Both the position numbers and the translations under genes were made by a program. A DNA stretch of 64,000 nt from Nemertoderma westbladi (Eukaryota; Xenacoelomorpha; Nemertodermatida; Nemertodermatidae), in assembly GCA_032718475.1 (NCBI GenBank), contig JAUCBJ010000837.1, forward strand, positions 20,663 through 84,662, written 5' to 3'. The notes under the pieces are model-generated. The model was given only the letters and a program-made list of their open reading frames with translations. It ran no database searches and was not told the origin of the DNA. Every line of letters starts with the position of its first letter. Position 1 is the first letter of the stretch. Of the stretch, positions 30,854 through 42,290 are shown in pieces.

Positions 30854-31022
30854 CGTGCTACGCGAAAGCCCCACGTTAGGTTATTATGTTACGAGCTTCA
30901 AACTATAGCATTTCTTCCTAGGGTACAGAATAAAGTTATTTACTTTACTTTCTTTACATAAAATGAAACACAATAATATTATGTTCAAATTATCCTACTG
31001 CGTGAATGTGGGGCGAGCCACG
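30854..31022. repeat. Small GTGGGGC inverted-repeat element
   Basis: CGTGCTACGCGAAAGCCCCAC at 30854-30874 and GTGGGGCGAGCCACG at 31008-31022 are inverted relatives of the end sequences at 31158, 31705, 52495 and 53475. It belongs to one dispersed family of inverted-repeat elements. Confidence 0.5.
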
Positions 31023-31157
31023 AAAGTAAGCGTTCTCTAGATCTGTAGGTCCGTGTTTTTAAATGTTAATAACTCGGCTAATTCTCGATGAAATCTAATC
31101 AAACATAGTACATATGTTGTTTGGCAAAAGTTTATAAATTTTCCAAATAGAATTTGC
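31008..31157 (+). repeat. Dispersed repeat R2, copy 1
   Basis: Shares GTGGGGCGAGCCACG, TTAATAACTCGGC, GATGAAAT and ATGTTGTTTGGCAAAAG, then TAGAATTTGCGTGGGGCCT, with 52306-52503 in the same orientation. It directly precedes the inverted-repeat element at 31158 in the same way as at 52495. Confidence 0.75.
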
Positions 31158-31705
31158 GTGGGGCCTCCGGGTTGAGCTAATGAAGGAGACTAGTATTATG
31201 TTGACTATTATACTTCTTGCAAGCTTTAGTACAGAATATTGGACGATATGTCAATTTAATAGCACCGGTGGTGGAATGTCTTATGCTAGTTATTTGGTGA
31301 TCAGATGTACAGGACGAGTGCAACGACGGTTGTAATGAAGACGAGTGTTTTAACAATAACTCGTAAACAACCTGGTTTAGCATATTAGACGGTTTGTCAT
31401 TTTATCCAATATTGCCAAAGGAATGTTGTAAGGTATATATTTGGTGACCAGGTTGTATAGGACGAACGCAACACGTTTTGTAGTGGATACAAGTATCCAT
31501 CTGCTATAAATCGTGTTAAGGCAGGTTAAATACTCAAGTCAAGTTAAATAGTTAAAAAGCGTGTAAGGCTAAACTGAAATGGACCTCTGTTTTTTACAAC
31601 CAGTTAATGCATCACTGATTGATATCTTGGAAATGACGGTTTTCATTTATCTAATAGAGATTATTACTCTTTCTTATAGACTTTCGTGCTGCGCGAAGGC
31701 CCCAC
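31158..31705. mobile_element. Inverted-repeat element, GTGGGGCCT ends
   Basis: Left end GTGGGGCCTCCGG and right end CGTGCTGCGCGAAGGCCCCAC (31685-31705) are imperfect inverted repeats, 548 bp overall. The interior shares ATAATGAAGACGAGT- and ACCTGGCTTTGCATATT-type phrases with the longer relative at 52495-53475. No transposase seen; probably non-autonomous. Confidence 0.5.
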
Positions 31706-32209
31706 AATGTGTCAATAAATGTCAGAAATAAATAAATAAATGTCATATACCAACTTGCATTAGCGTCAATGTATTGTATATACCGGCGTAGCCTATATAT
31801 GTACTGTAACAATTCCATATCGATATGTAACAAATATGATAAATTGTCTACCATTTAATACATTTTAGAATGATTAATTTTTCCGATTGCATGTCTTGCG
31901 GTTTTTCCATATTTCTCGGCGAATGTGTTTCCATCCATCGTGCACAGATGTCAAAACTCGCAGCCGATAGTTATTGTGAGAAGTTGGAGAATTCGTCAAT
32001 CTACAAAGATTAGAAAAAACTATTCGCCTACTAACATTTTAATGCTAAAATATATAAACAAGTATTACATTAATAAAAATTATGAATTACTGATCTAGAA
32101 TAAATAATATGAAATCAAAAGAATACGTTTCTAGAACGTATCAAACAAAGCAAACCGTCGGCTGAAGCCGGAAGCGACCCAAAGGCTCCCCTTTCGATAG
32201 CTACTACCC
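31706..32209. other. No gene seen
   Basis: AT-rich with short ORFs only. No recognisable repeats or coding sequence apart from its borders. Confidence 0.4.
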
Positions 32210-32400
32210 GAAGGTATTGTAGTAATCTTTAACAATTCCTGATTCTGTTTTACACAATTTGTTAAATAATTTAATGTCAAATTCGACTTCCCATATAGGA
32301 TAAAAGGATAAAGATGCCATTCTCATTATCACCTTATACTTTGCCAGTGCATTAATATCCTTTAGGGCCTTTTCCCATTTGGCTAAATCCTCAGGAGTAT
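32210..32400 (-). CDS. Possible short exon or gene fragment
   Basis: On the minus strand a 60-codon stretch from about 32395 to a TAG at 32211-32213 has protein-like composition: PEDLAKWEKALKDINALA, then YKVIMRMASLSFYPIWEV and a LFNKLCKTESG end. It has balanced charged and aromatic residues unlike the AT-rich noise around it. CCAG and GTAG dinucleotides just upstream could be a splice acceptor. I do not recognise the family. It could be a captured exon, a pseudogene piece or part of a transposon. Confidence 0.35.
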
Positions 32401-32509
32401 CCTACTGGCTGGTCGGGGAAAGGACCTCTGACTGAAGAGTCGCTCCTTGAATTCACCTCTATCTGGTTGTGACCCACCTAGGTTAATTTTGAATTCATTT
32501 GTTAGGGGT

Positions 32510-32524
32510 GGGGGGGGGGGGGGG
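32510..32524. repeat. G homopolymer, 15 bases
   Basis: Uninterrupted G run after GTTAGGGGT. Confidence 0.95.
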
Positions 32525-33689
32525 TGTTCTGCCATTCTACTGTATGTATTATGTGACAACCGCACATTGGAACTGATACATCTGTAGGCCTGCTGTAGGT
32601 ATGCTGTATGGAACCGTACTGAAAAACATCCATGTACTGTACTGGAAGTTACGGTCCAGGAAAACCAAAACATGAACACATTTGGTTCATGTGGATGCAA
32701 ATGAAATAATTAAAATTAGATAGTTGTACATGTGCACCCTACAGTTATGTAGGCCTAGTTGACACGCACTGAGTAGGTGTGTTAAACAATCTGCACTGGC
32801 AAGGACTGGACAATAACGATAATGAAAACAATGGGGATACACGTGCAAAGTTCTGTACCACAGCAGGGCCTAATAAAGATAAAATTAGAGTAATATTATT
32901 ATTCAAAGCAGTTGAAGGATGACCCGCCAACATTCGAAAAACAACGTTAGAATAACCTTTTCGTATCATTGTTATAACAATGCTATGATTCATTCCCAAT
33001 GCAAATTCATTTCCAATGAAAATATTCTGATTTGAATATTTCGATAACATTGGAAATACATTATAATATCAATAGTATGGAATATAGTATTAGAATATCA
33101 TTTAAAATAAGTTGCGATTAAATGTGTTAAATAAAAAACATTGCTGTTCCAATGTATTCTGAATGTCATTTCACTATCTGAACTTTAATATTTAAATATT
33201 ATTTTAGATTATTTCAATATTAAAATATAAAATTTTGGGTTTTTCTCAAATAATTTGTCTCATTGTACTATTGCACAACCTTTTAGCGGCATTAAATTTC
33301 AAAAACAAAATTAATCCTCGGATACTTCTGGTTTGCAGGGAACCACAGTTTGTTATACAGTAGAAAAAGCTACAACGAATTTAAAAAAAATCGTCACTTA
33401 CGGGACATTTTTCAAATTTTGTTAACCCTTTACTGCATGAATTATTAATGCTCCATAGAAAAAAATTATTTTGGTGTTTTTCGCAGTCATTTGGGTGTAA
33501 AAAAACTAAAAATTGTGAAAATGTTTTTAAAAAATATACTAGCACTTTTTGCACAACTGTTGCACTAGTGCAACATCATGCATAAAGGGGATAGAAATAT
33601 ACATAATATTTGGCGAATTGTAAACATGATTGTTTTCTTGATTCTTGTGTTGTATGGTTTTAAGAGGGTTATGAATTCCATGGAATATA
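32525..33689. other. AT-rich region with palindromes, no gene
   Basis: 32.88-33.12 kb holds repeated inverted phrases (ATTGGAA/TTCCAAT, AATATTC/GAATATT) like those at 29.3 kb. No coding sequence recognised. Confidence 0.4.
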
Positions 33690-34110
33690 TAAAAATGACA
33701 TGAGACATCTCAAACTTCTATATTTCAGCGGTGGGTCGAAAATTTGGTGCCAGCCCCAATTTTTGAAAATCATTGCAATAGATGAATTGATTGTAACATA
33801 TTGTTTCATATTGCTTAACATATTGCGTTATACTGGTTTATGGCGATTCTGAAGTAATGAAATTAAAAAAAATGACACTAGGCATCTCAAACTTGTATTT
33901 TTCGGTGGTGGGCGGAAAATTTGGTGCCAGCACCAATTTTTGAAAATTCTTGCAATATATAAATTGATTGTGACATCTTGGGGTCAGTGACATCTCAAAA
34001 TCGCCTTTTTTGGCAATGGGTGTAAAATTTGGAGCCCGGCACCATAGCAATTGTTGTGTGACATATTGTTTCCCGCTTTATACGATTTATAAGGGTTCTA
34101 AATTAGAAAA
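33690..34110. repeat. Degenerate tandem repeat, three copies
   Basis: Three copies begin near 33697, 33868 and 33985. Each has a CATCTCAAA phrase, then GGTGGG or GGGTG, AAAATTTGG, a GCCAGC/GCC stretch and CAATTTTTGAAAAT or CAATTG, then ATTG and GACAT. Spacing is 170 and 117 bp. Unknown origin. Confidence 0.65.
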
Positions 34111-34292
34111 ATAAATGTTATTTTTTAGGAATTTAGAATGCATTCTTTTATTCTAGAAATTATATTGCATATAACAATATCTGCATATGCCTGCCTATTA
34201 TTGCATAAATATTGCATTGCACGAGTTTTCTATTTTAAGTGGAAATCTAAGAAACAGTTTTTACTTTTCAGGTACCACTGGGCAATTCCATC

Positions 34293-34694
34293 GTTACGGA
34301 CTCACATTCGAACGAAATTATCGAAATTAATTGACATATTTAATTAACAACTTTACAATATAAATAACATTCAGCTATGGTGGCTGATGGATTAATGGTA
34401 CATCTTTACTTTGACTTATAAAAAAGAGTTGTATCTCATTTGATTCATAGGATATTGTAAATATAGTGCCCGTTACGGACTCACATGCAAATGGACAAAG
34501 AAAAATTACCCAATTTTATTTTGACAAATTCTCTTGAAATGTTTAACGCCATACGTTATAACTTTCACAATGCGAGGTGGATACATCAAATTTTGTAAAT
34601 TTGTAAGTAAATAGCAGAAAAATATGGTGGTAAACCTCATTTATAGAGAAATTGTTCGTTACGGACTCACAGAAAAAAAATGTTACGGACTCAC
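34293..34694. repeat. GTTACGGACTCAC repeated four times
   Basis: The exact 13-mer GTTACGGACTCAC occurs at 34293, 34471, 34658 and 34682. The first three are about 180 bp apart, and ATGGTGG also recurs between them, so a decayed tandem repeat of about 180 bp is likely. Sequence between is otherwise diverged. Confidence 0.8.
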
Positions 34695-34976
34695 ACTTGA
34701 AATCGTTATGCACTCGTTATTTTGTTTTGACAAAAAGAGCAACGACCAATGAATGTTTATGGTATTTATTCAATAAATATCTTTATTACTTATATACCTT
34801 TCGCTTTCACAATGTACCTTAAGAATCACTATTGGATATATCTTTAGTAGTGTTCATGAAGTTAACTGTACATCATATCTATGAGATTGAGTGAGTAGGC
34901 ATATTTGGTGTGTGTATTATAGTAACTGGTGTATATTTAATATCGATCCTAAAAGTTCATATGTCCTGATATTAGA

Positions 34977-36557
34977 ATGTTGCCGCGAAATTCTTTTTCC
35001 TATTTAAGCCATGTGCATGGCTCAGTAAGTTGGCTTGATCATATTGTTTGCACTTCACACTTTTTCGATAATATTTTGGATTGTGCAATAATTTATGACA
35101 TGGCGGTGGATGACCACATGCCTCTGTGTTTTACATTTAATTTTTGTGGTGTTGAGGAGGCGCCCGGCTCGGTGCCGGGGGCGACGGTGAAACTGAAAGT
35201 TTCTAACTCGTTGCCGAACTGGGAAAAGGCTACGTCTTGTCATATTGATAATTACCGCGCTAGGTTGGAAAATATTCTGGCTAAAATTGATATTCCACAT
35301 AATTCAATTGTTTGTAGTGATGTTCATTGTAAGGATCCTGTGCATCTATCTAGTTTAGATTCTTGTTATGGTGCTATTTGCGACAGTATACGGGTAGCAA
35401 CTGATAACTGCATTCCCAGTAGGAAAAGCCCCGCAAGTCGCGACGCTGTTCCTGGGTGGAATGAATTGGTAAAAGGTAAACACGAGGCTGCACGAGAAGC
35501 TTTTCGCATTTGGCGGGATCAAGGGAGACCAAAGTTTGGAATCCTCTGGGACGTCAAACGGAAAACTTCGGCGCAGTTTAAATTAGCTTTACGTCTATGT
35601 AAAAATAAAGTAAACAATATTCGTGCTGACCGTCTTGCTAATTCTTTCGTTAATTCGGGGAAGGATTTTTGGAATAATGTTAAGAAACAGACCAAAAGTC
35701 AAATACCCCGTGTTTCTACTGTAGGTGAGGCATCTAACTCTGATGATATTGCTGATTTGTTTAAATGTAAATATGAAAATATTTTTAATTCTGTGCCGTC
35801 GAATAAAGATGACATAGATTTTGTTAATGACGTTTTTGATAAATGGGATGGCTCAGATAGAGTACATATTTCCGTTAGTGATGTAACTTCCGCTATTAAA
35901 GGTTTAAAAATAGGGAAGGCTGCAGGGCCTGATAATATTTTTCCAGAGAGTTATATATTTGGGAGTAATAAATTAACAGTACTATTATCCCTGTTGATTA
36001 ATAGCTTTATTGCTCATGGTTATCTACCTGATTCATTTATGAGTTCATGTATATCTCCGGTGGTAAAAGATAAGAATAGTAGTCTGAACGATGATTCTAA
36101 CTATAGACCCGTAGCGTCAGCTAATAGTGGTTCTAAGGTTACTGAATCCTGTTTCTTTGACTCTATATCTCGCTGTGCGTCTATAGAAGATAATCAGTTT
36201 GGTTTTAGTACGGGTTTGGGTACGGATTTATGCATTTTCACTTTGAAACAAACTGTGCAATTGTATATCTCTATAGACTCACCCGTGTACTCTGCCTTTC
36301 TGGATGCTTCAAAAGCATTTGATCGTGTTTCGCATTTTAAGTTATTTCGTAAACTAATTGATATGAAAGTTCCAATTGGAATAGTTAGGTTGTTAAGTTA
36401 TTGGTATAGTAGACAATCTATTACGGTGTCTTGGGGTTCTTCAGTGTCTGACAGTTTTTATGTTTCAAATGGTGTGAGGCAGGGGAGCCTAATCTCCCCG
36501 TTATTTTTTAATATTTATGTTAATGAATTGAGTGTGCGTCTTAATAATATTAATTAA
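34977..36557 (+). pseudogene. LINE endonuclease end and RT, part 1
   Basis: 526 codons. Endonuclease C-terminus (DHMPL), basic linker (FGILWDVKRKTSAQF), RT N-terminus (GLKIGKAAGPDNI), SNYRPVASAN, FLDASKAFDRVSH and GVRQGSLISPLFFN. It ends at TAA 36555-36557. The protein clearly continues in the +1 frame, so a small indel near 36555 is responsible. Confidence 0.85.
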
Positions 36558-36564
36558 TGTTGGT

Positions 36565-37200
36565 TGTCGGTTAGGTACGTTATTGTTAACTCATTTGTTT
36601 TATGCCGATGATTTGTGTTTATTGTCTCCTAGTATCTTTGGGCTAAGAGCATTGGTTAAGATATGTGAACAGTACGGTTTGGAATTTGATATCCTATTTA
36701 ATCCTTCTAAATCAAACTGCATGTATTTCTTACCATATAAATTTGGACGTGCAGGAGATGTATTTCTTAATGGTAAGCCATTAGAGTGTGTTCGGCAGGT
36801 GCAGTACTTGGGGCACACAATATCTTGTGACTTGTCAGACGAACCAGACATGATGCGTCTGAGAAGTGGCATATATTGTCGTGGTAACCAGTTAGCTCGG
36901 CATTTTTCAGTATGTTCGAAATCTGTAAAAGTGGTGCTTTTTAAGGCTTTTTGTTATAATATATATTGTTGTGCACTTTGGTCTATTTTTCGAGTAGAAT
37001 GTCAGCGCAAGCTGAAGGTTGCATATAATACTGCGTTTAGGTTACTATTTAAATATGGCCGAACTGAGGATGCCGACACATTTTTTGTCGCTAACAGAGT
37101 AAATACATTTAAATCGGTGTTACGTAGTAACATGTATTCTATGTATAATCGTGTAACCAAGTCAAATAATCAAATTGTAGCAGCTTGTTATCTACTGTAG
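36565..37200 (+). pseudogene. LINE RT, part 2, with YADD
   Basis: Continues in the +1 frame after the frameshift. YADD is encoded at 36601-36612, followed by GLEFDILFNPSKSNCM, VQYLGHTIS, LARHFSVCS and a C-terminal AFRLLFKYGR region. Ends at TAG 37198-37200, about where the family ends. Together with part 1 it is a near-intact RT with a single frame break. Confidence 0.85.
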
Positions 37201-37547
37201 TTACGAAAGATGATTCTGTCATTATTGATAGATGGAAACGAGTTTTGGGTACATAACCCAGTAATAATCAATTGTGCAAATTATTGTGTTGTGTTGATTT
37301 TTGTATGTATATCGTGCATATTGTAGGTAGGCCTATGTACAATGGGTTTCGGCCCGATGGAATAAAGAAAATAAATAAAAATAAAATAAAATATGACCAT
37401 AATTTGTTAAAATGACCAATTTCTAGTTCTTTAAAAACATAAATACCACGTTCACGGAAAATTTTTTATACTGGAAAATAAATTTTGAACAGTATTTCGT
37501 TGTATTTATGTTTTACGATCATTACTATATCACTGTACTTAAGTTAT

Positions 37548-37640
37548 TCCACCTTGGCGTAGTTGGTTAAATCGGTGGCATTGAAATCATATCTCTACTT
37601 GGGTCGCGGGTTCGATCCCATCATGGGGGCTAGGGTAGTT
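37548..37640 (+). repeat. tRNA-derived SINE head
   Basis: A-box-like TGGCGTAGTTGG at 37555 and perfect B-box GGTTCGATCCC at 37609, 54 bp apart, as in Pol III promoters of tRNA genes. A standard acceptor stem does not form, so this is a tRNA-related SINE or pseudogene, not a working tRNA. A non-tRNA body may continue to about 37930. Confidence 0.6.
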
Positions 37641-38033
37641 TTCGTTTCGGCACGAATACTTTAAAGATAATAAACAGACTTATTAGCCAGGGCGCATCTC
37701 TTCCTTCCGTAAATGGTAGCTAAATGAGTACTAGAGTTTCCTCTGGGGAATATAGTTCTGGGGGGAACGCACTGGAAATAACAAGTCAAGCTTTGTGCGT
37801 AATCCCTGGCCTAACGGGCGATTTTTTTTGTATCACAATCCATCATTCGCTCACTCGTTTCATGAAATCTTGGCGAACTTCGAGGGTTCATACTGTACTT
37901 ACCATCATGGTCAGTAATTTCTGTCATCCGTGATATATGCCGTTTGGCCCTTTTCAGCACCAGAAATGTGAGTATTACCCGTAACAGACAGGATTAAACG
38001 GGCGCAATGAAGAATGTCGTACAGTGTTTTTTT

Positions 38034-38160
38034 GCTAGCTAGTATTTTTTGAAATTATAAAAAATGTGAAAGTCCATGATATTTCAGGTTAAACTGTTGA
38101 AGAATATATTAATGACCAAAATAATTTCCAAAAATTACTAGCTAGTAAAAAATACTAGCT
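38034..38160. repeat. Short inverted-repeat element, AGCTAGTATTTTTT ends
   Basis: GCTAGCTAGTATTTTTT at 38034-38050 is inverted as AAAAAATACTAGCT at 38147-38160. It is about 127 bp with an AT-rich interior, typical of a small non-autonomous DNA element. No target duplication resolved. Confidence 0.55.
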
Positions 38161-38738
38161 ATATACCATAAAAAATCTACTAAGGTTCTAGAACATTCAC
38201 TAATATAAAAAAGCACTCAAAATCACAAAAAAATAAAGGTTAAAAAACTCATTCGGGACTCTTTTGCTTAAGGAGTCAAAATTTTAGAAAAAATTCCCGA
38301 AGTTTGCGATATTTGCGAAATTCGCGAAGAATCCGTCAGTTTCTGTGCCCTAATGATTTCGTGACGAAACAATAAAATCTTACACACTTAACACACACGA
38401 ACTAATTTAATGTGTGTATTAGTATGCCTGAATAATTAAATAGAAATTGAATTAATGAACGCTATTTCAACATGAAATCTACGGAATCAATACACAACAC
38501 ACGCACACTACTGAATTAAAAAATTTATATAGATTGCAACTTATATTTGGCTACCTTTTAATGGGTGACTAATTTAATTATTCACCCCTATATATTTGTA
38601 GCCTTTTTAATTTGTGCCTCTAATTGAATCAAACATTAAACTAAAATATATGTCACAATATTGGTCTGTCGGTAGCTGGTCAATGAATCTCTCATAAATT
38701 TGTTAATTAGTCGCTGCTCAGTCATTGAACATTTGAAC
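38161..38738. other. No gene seen
   Basis: AT-rich. ACACAC-type stretches near 38390 and 38490. A GTGCTGCTCGAAGACCCCAC end of the GTGGGGC family lies at 38741-38760 just beyond. No coding sequence. Confidence 0.4.
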
Positions 38739-38865
38739 ACGTGCTGCTCGAAGACCCCACAACGTGTAGTATAACGTAAAAAACTTTTTAAAATTCGACG
38801 TATTCTGACTTAATTACAGTAATGTAATATGCCTATTCATATTAGTACACGTTAATGCATTGGTG

Positions 38866-38948
38866 ACTTTATTGGCGCAGTGGTCAGATGGTTAAGGCGT
38901 TGGTTACATTATAGGTAGGTTACAAGTTCGAATCCCAGTCGGGAACTT
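38866..38948 (+). repeat. tRNA-like sequence (SINE head)
   Basis: A-box-like TGGCGCAGTGG at 38873, then GGTTAAGGCG, and B-box-like AGTTCGAATCCC at 38925. The A part resembles the Leu/Ser tRNA class, but the T-stem does not pair, so it is probably a tRNA-derived SINE or pseudogene. Confidence 0.5.
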
Positions 38949-39121
38949 TGGACTATTTATTTTCGATCTGATTAATTACGTTAGCCAATGAGGTGCGTAC
39001 AACATGTGGAATGATGAGTTGGACATCATAGGGCATCGAACATCTTATTGCTCCAATATGAGGCCATGGAATGCTCTGGAATGTTCTAGTGAATTCTATG
39101 TCCCAGATTTGCTATATAAGG

Positions 39122-39315
39122 GTCGGTTTGCCTTTTGGTTATCACTAACACACTCTGGCCGGTTTGCCTTTCGGTTATCACTAACACACTCTGGCCGGTT
39201 TGCCTTTCGGTTATCACTAACACACTCTGGCCGGTTTGCCTTTCGGTTATCACTAACACACTCTTTATCAGGAGGTTATCACTAACACACTCTTTATCAC
39301 TAACACACTCTGTTA
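39122..39315. repeat. 36-bp minisatellite, four units plus decay
   Basis: Units starting CGGTTTGCCTTTCGGTTATC lie at 39124, 39160, 39196 and 39232, each ending CACTAACACACTCTGGC. Shorter derivatives of TTATCACTAACACACTCT continue to 39311. The unit length is a multiple of three, so ORFs through it (repeating GRFAFRLSLTHS) are not evidence of a gene. Confidence 0.9.
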
Positions 39316-39538
39316 TTAATGTTAACTTCTAGTTATCATACACCCTAATACATTAACTAATGTTTAGTTTTGATAAGTCTCTTTGTAAATTACGTAAATA
39401 TACTGTAAACTTTTGAACATGTATATTTTACTTTGTCCACCTTTGGGACAGCCAAACATTTGGGATATGGCTGCCTAAACCGTTAGGCCGTCAGCAACGC
39501 AGGGAGAAGATTTCCCCAACACGCTAAGCGCCCACATT

Positions 39539-39561
39539 ACACCTGTATTCCCTACAGGTGT
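39539..39561. repeat. Perfect 8-bp hairpin
   Basis: ACACCTGT (39539-39546) and ACAGGTGT (39554-39561) form a perfect stem with a 7-base loop. No U-run follows. Role unknown. Confidence 0.6.
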
Positions 39562-39757
39562 GAACTATTGCTGTTCGTCAGTACGCGCAAGTACACTTTA
39601 GGTGCAGACAGCACATGTTCCCTAATTTAGTGATTTGTAGTACTGACAGTTCGGTACCGGTTCACTTTGTAGCTTATACATTAGTACCCACCCCCTGTCT
39701 GAGCCCGCGATATTTGATCAGGCAAGGAGTATTTCTGCTACCGGCACATGCTTGGCC

Positions 39758-41225
39758 ACAAGTCCCTAAAAGGTGCCACCCTGCTCCATAGCGCGGAAAA
39801 TTCAAATGATTGAAATACATGGAATTTGTACTGGAAAGGGTGGCAGATCACATCTGCCACCTATATTTTGGCGGTAAATTCAAATCTGTTTTAACATTGA
39901 ATACATGAATAGAGTAAGTAATGTAATTCATTGAATCAGAATAAATAATTTTTTATCGGTTTAATTCACTCATCCGTTATTGTTGTTGTTTTATCTACTG
40001 TATTCTGGGACTTCGAGCAGCCAGCATATGAACAATACACTGGCTTGTTACCTAGTCTGGGACTTCGAGCACCAAGTGAACAACTAAACTGGGTGGTTAC
40101 CTAGTCTGGGACTTCGAGCACCACGTGAACAACTAAACCAGCTAGTTAACTAGTCTGGGGTTCAAGCAGCACATGAACAACTAAGCTGACTGGTTAACAA
40201 GTCCGGGACTTCGAGCAGCACGTGAACAATTAAGCTGCGACTGGTTAACTATTCTGGTACTTGTCTGGGACAGTGACAGATATAGCAGTATAGGCATTAT
40301 ACACGTATTGTTATTACAGTAGGTCTCTGCGATATATTTTACTATCAGTTCCCTGTTGTACAGCTGTATATATTTCTTATGAATTACACTACGCAATATT
40401 TCGTAGTAGGCCTAAATAAGATAATATGTATGTAGGCCTACTTCACATGCAGTAGCTACTACACTACAGTAAGAAGTTTACAGTATGAAGTCTACTGATC
40501 TAGCTCCTTGACCTTTTAGTACGTACCCACGTACATACTGTAGCACACTGTGTACAGTTTGTAATGGATATATGATATTCTGTAATTAGAAAATACCGCC
40601 AAAAATATATCAATTCACTGCGCCTTTCTATCCTATCATCATTTATCTACTTGAAATCTACTATTAATTTACTGTATACTGGTATAAGTGTATAATTATT
40701 ATAATTATAATGTTCTGATGTAATTATAAGTGATACAAGCAAATAATAAATGTCCTTTACATTTTACTGATAGAAGTTAAGCCAAATCCACCGAACCCCC
40801 ACCTCAATTTGCAATTTTGCTCGAAGTCCCAGACTAGTTAACCAGTCAGCTTAGTTGTTCACGCGCTGCTCGAAGTCCCAGACTATAGGTAACCAGCCAG
40901 TTTAGTTGTTCATGTGCTGCTCTAAGCCCCAGACTAGTTAACGTGCTGGTTTAGTTGTTCACGTGCTGCTCGAAGTCCCAGAATAGATAAAACAACAACA
41001 ATAACGGATGAGTGAGTTAAACCGATAAGAAATAATTTATTCTGATTCAATGAATTACATTAGTCTTACTCTATTCATGTATTCAATGTTAAAACCGATT
41101 TGAATTTACCGCCAAAATATAGGTGGCAGATCTGATCTGCCACCCTTTCCAGTACAAATTACATGTCTTTCAATCATTTGAATTTCCCGCGCTATGGAGC
41201 ATGGTGGCACCTTTTAGGGACTTGT
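39758..41225. mobile_element. Fold-back DNA transposon, 9-bp target duplication (MULE-like)
   Basis: 1468 bp. Ends ACAAGTCCCTAAAAGGTGCC and its inverse at 41206-41225 are flanked by TGCTTGGCC at 39749-39757 and 41226-41234. Inverted arms extend about 450-500 bp and include, on each side, an array of about 50-bp units containing CTGGGACTTCGAGCA and GTGAACAACTAA (five on the left, four on the right). A 9-bp duplication and very long terminal repeats are typical of Mutator-like elements. No transposase ORF is present, so it is non-autonomous. Confidence 0.85.
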
Positions 41226-41369
41226 TGCTTGGCCTAGGGATGTTTTATTAATATCCTACCGCGCCTTGCCACGTACTGATAGGTATTGCTGCTAACCACC
41301 GCCTATATATAGCATAGGGGCTGTTGCGCTGTCAGTCAGAGAGGTAACGGCCCATGGGGTAAGGATTTA

Positions 41370-41430
41370 CCCATGGGGCGCTAACTATCAGATAGTCTGA
41401 TACCAACTGTCAGACAGTCTTTTCAACTAT
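41370..41430. repeat. Short tandem AACTATCAGATAGT-type repeats
   Basis: ACTATCAGATAGT, then CAACTGTCAGACAGTC and CAACTATCAGATAG occur in succession just inside the left inverted repeat. Each is itself palindromic. This is subterminal structure often bound by transposases; binding is inference. Confidence 0.55.
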
Positions 41431-41579
41431 CAGATAGATGATCGCCCAGTTACAAGTTGCCGATAATAGTTGTATTTTTTAAACCCCGAGTGTTGTTGAC
41501 GGAGTCTGTTACTTCCGAAATCGTTGGTCGTGGTGCCGGTGCCGGAATTCTGGCTTTGATTAAAAGCACTGAACTGCTG

Positions 41580-41960
41580 AACGATGGCGGAATCTACGAA
41601 ACCCGGCCGGATTCCTAATCCATAATCCGAGGAGGCGACAGAGTCAATTAAACGTAAACAATGAAACGATCGCGATCGACAATGGAGTCTATTCAATGTA
41701 TCCAGAACGATACGATGGCGACGGAGTCTAGGCTATTACAGTATTAAACACGCAACCAAAGCGATCAGACGATGGCGAAGTAATCTACAAAACAGAGAAT
41801 GACAGGAAGGCGATGGAGTTTATTAAACGCAGTAAGATGATGCATAGCGAAGCGATCGAGACTGATAACGGAGTTTATTACAGTATTAAACCTGGAACGA
41901 AGACGGTGGAATCTATAGGCCTAAACCTGGAACAATGCGAACAAGGCTACTCTAAAGTTA
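41580..41960 (+). repeat. Degenerate GATGGCGACGGAGTCTATT repeats
   Basis: About eight imperfect copies of a phrase like GATGGCGACGGAGTCTATT, followed by AAACG or ACAGTATTAAAC, 35-60 bp apart. One part (41813-41998) is open for 61 codons and includes DNGVYYSIKPGTKTVESI, so this may once have encoded a repetitive protein, but no full ORF remains. Confidence 0.5.
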
Positions 41961-42277
41961 GACTAGACTGGTTTGTGAGATTAACTTGCCAATACTAACT
42001 CAATACAAGTTGCTTTCTTCGAATTCCTAATAATATATTTTAATCTTAATAATAATTATTCAACATCAATTATTTTATAAGTCTTGTCAATGTATAAGAT
42101 TGCTAAAGACTAAAGAGCTAACTTTAGGAAAATCTGCCTTATATTTTTAGAATTATTATAATTAATTTTGTTATGTTTATAATGAATTGTATCTTTTGAC
42201 AGACTACTTGATGTGCGACCGTGATAATAAAATTAAATGGTGCCGAAATATTTTCACTTAACTGCAGGTAGGTGGTA

Positions 42278-42290
42278 GGGGGGGGGGGGG
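42278..42290. repeat. G homopolymer, 13 bases
   Basis: Uninterrupted G run after GGTGGTA, inside the 41318-44001 element. Confidence 0.95.

Larger units (their letters stand above)
34965..37392 (+). mobile_element. CR1/Rex1-like LINE, 5'-truncated
   Basis: Starts within the C-terminal part of an APE endonuclease (SWLDHIVCTSHFF, VDDHMPLCF), then linker, RT, C-terminal domain and 3' tail. The 3' end after stop 37198-37200 is a short UTR (TTTCGGCCCGATGG) and an AATAAA-type tail ending near 37392. One frameshift near 36560 breaks the RT just before YADD. Upstream endonuclease is missing, as is usual for LINE insertions. Confidence 0.88.
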
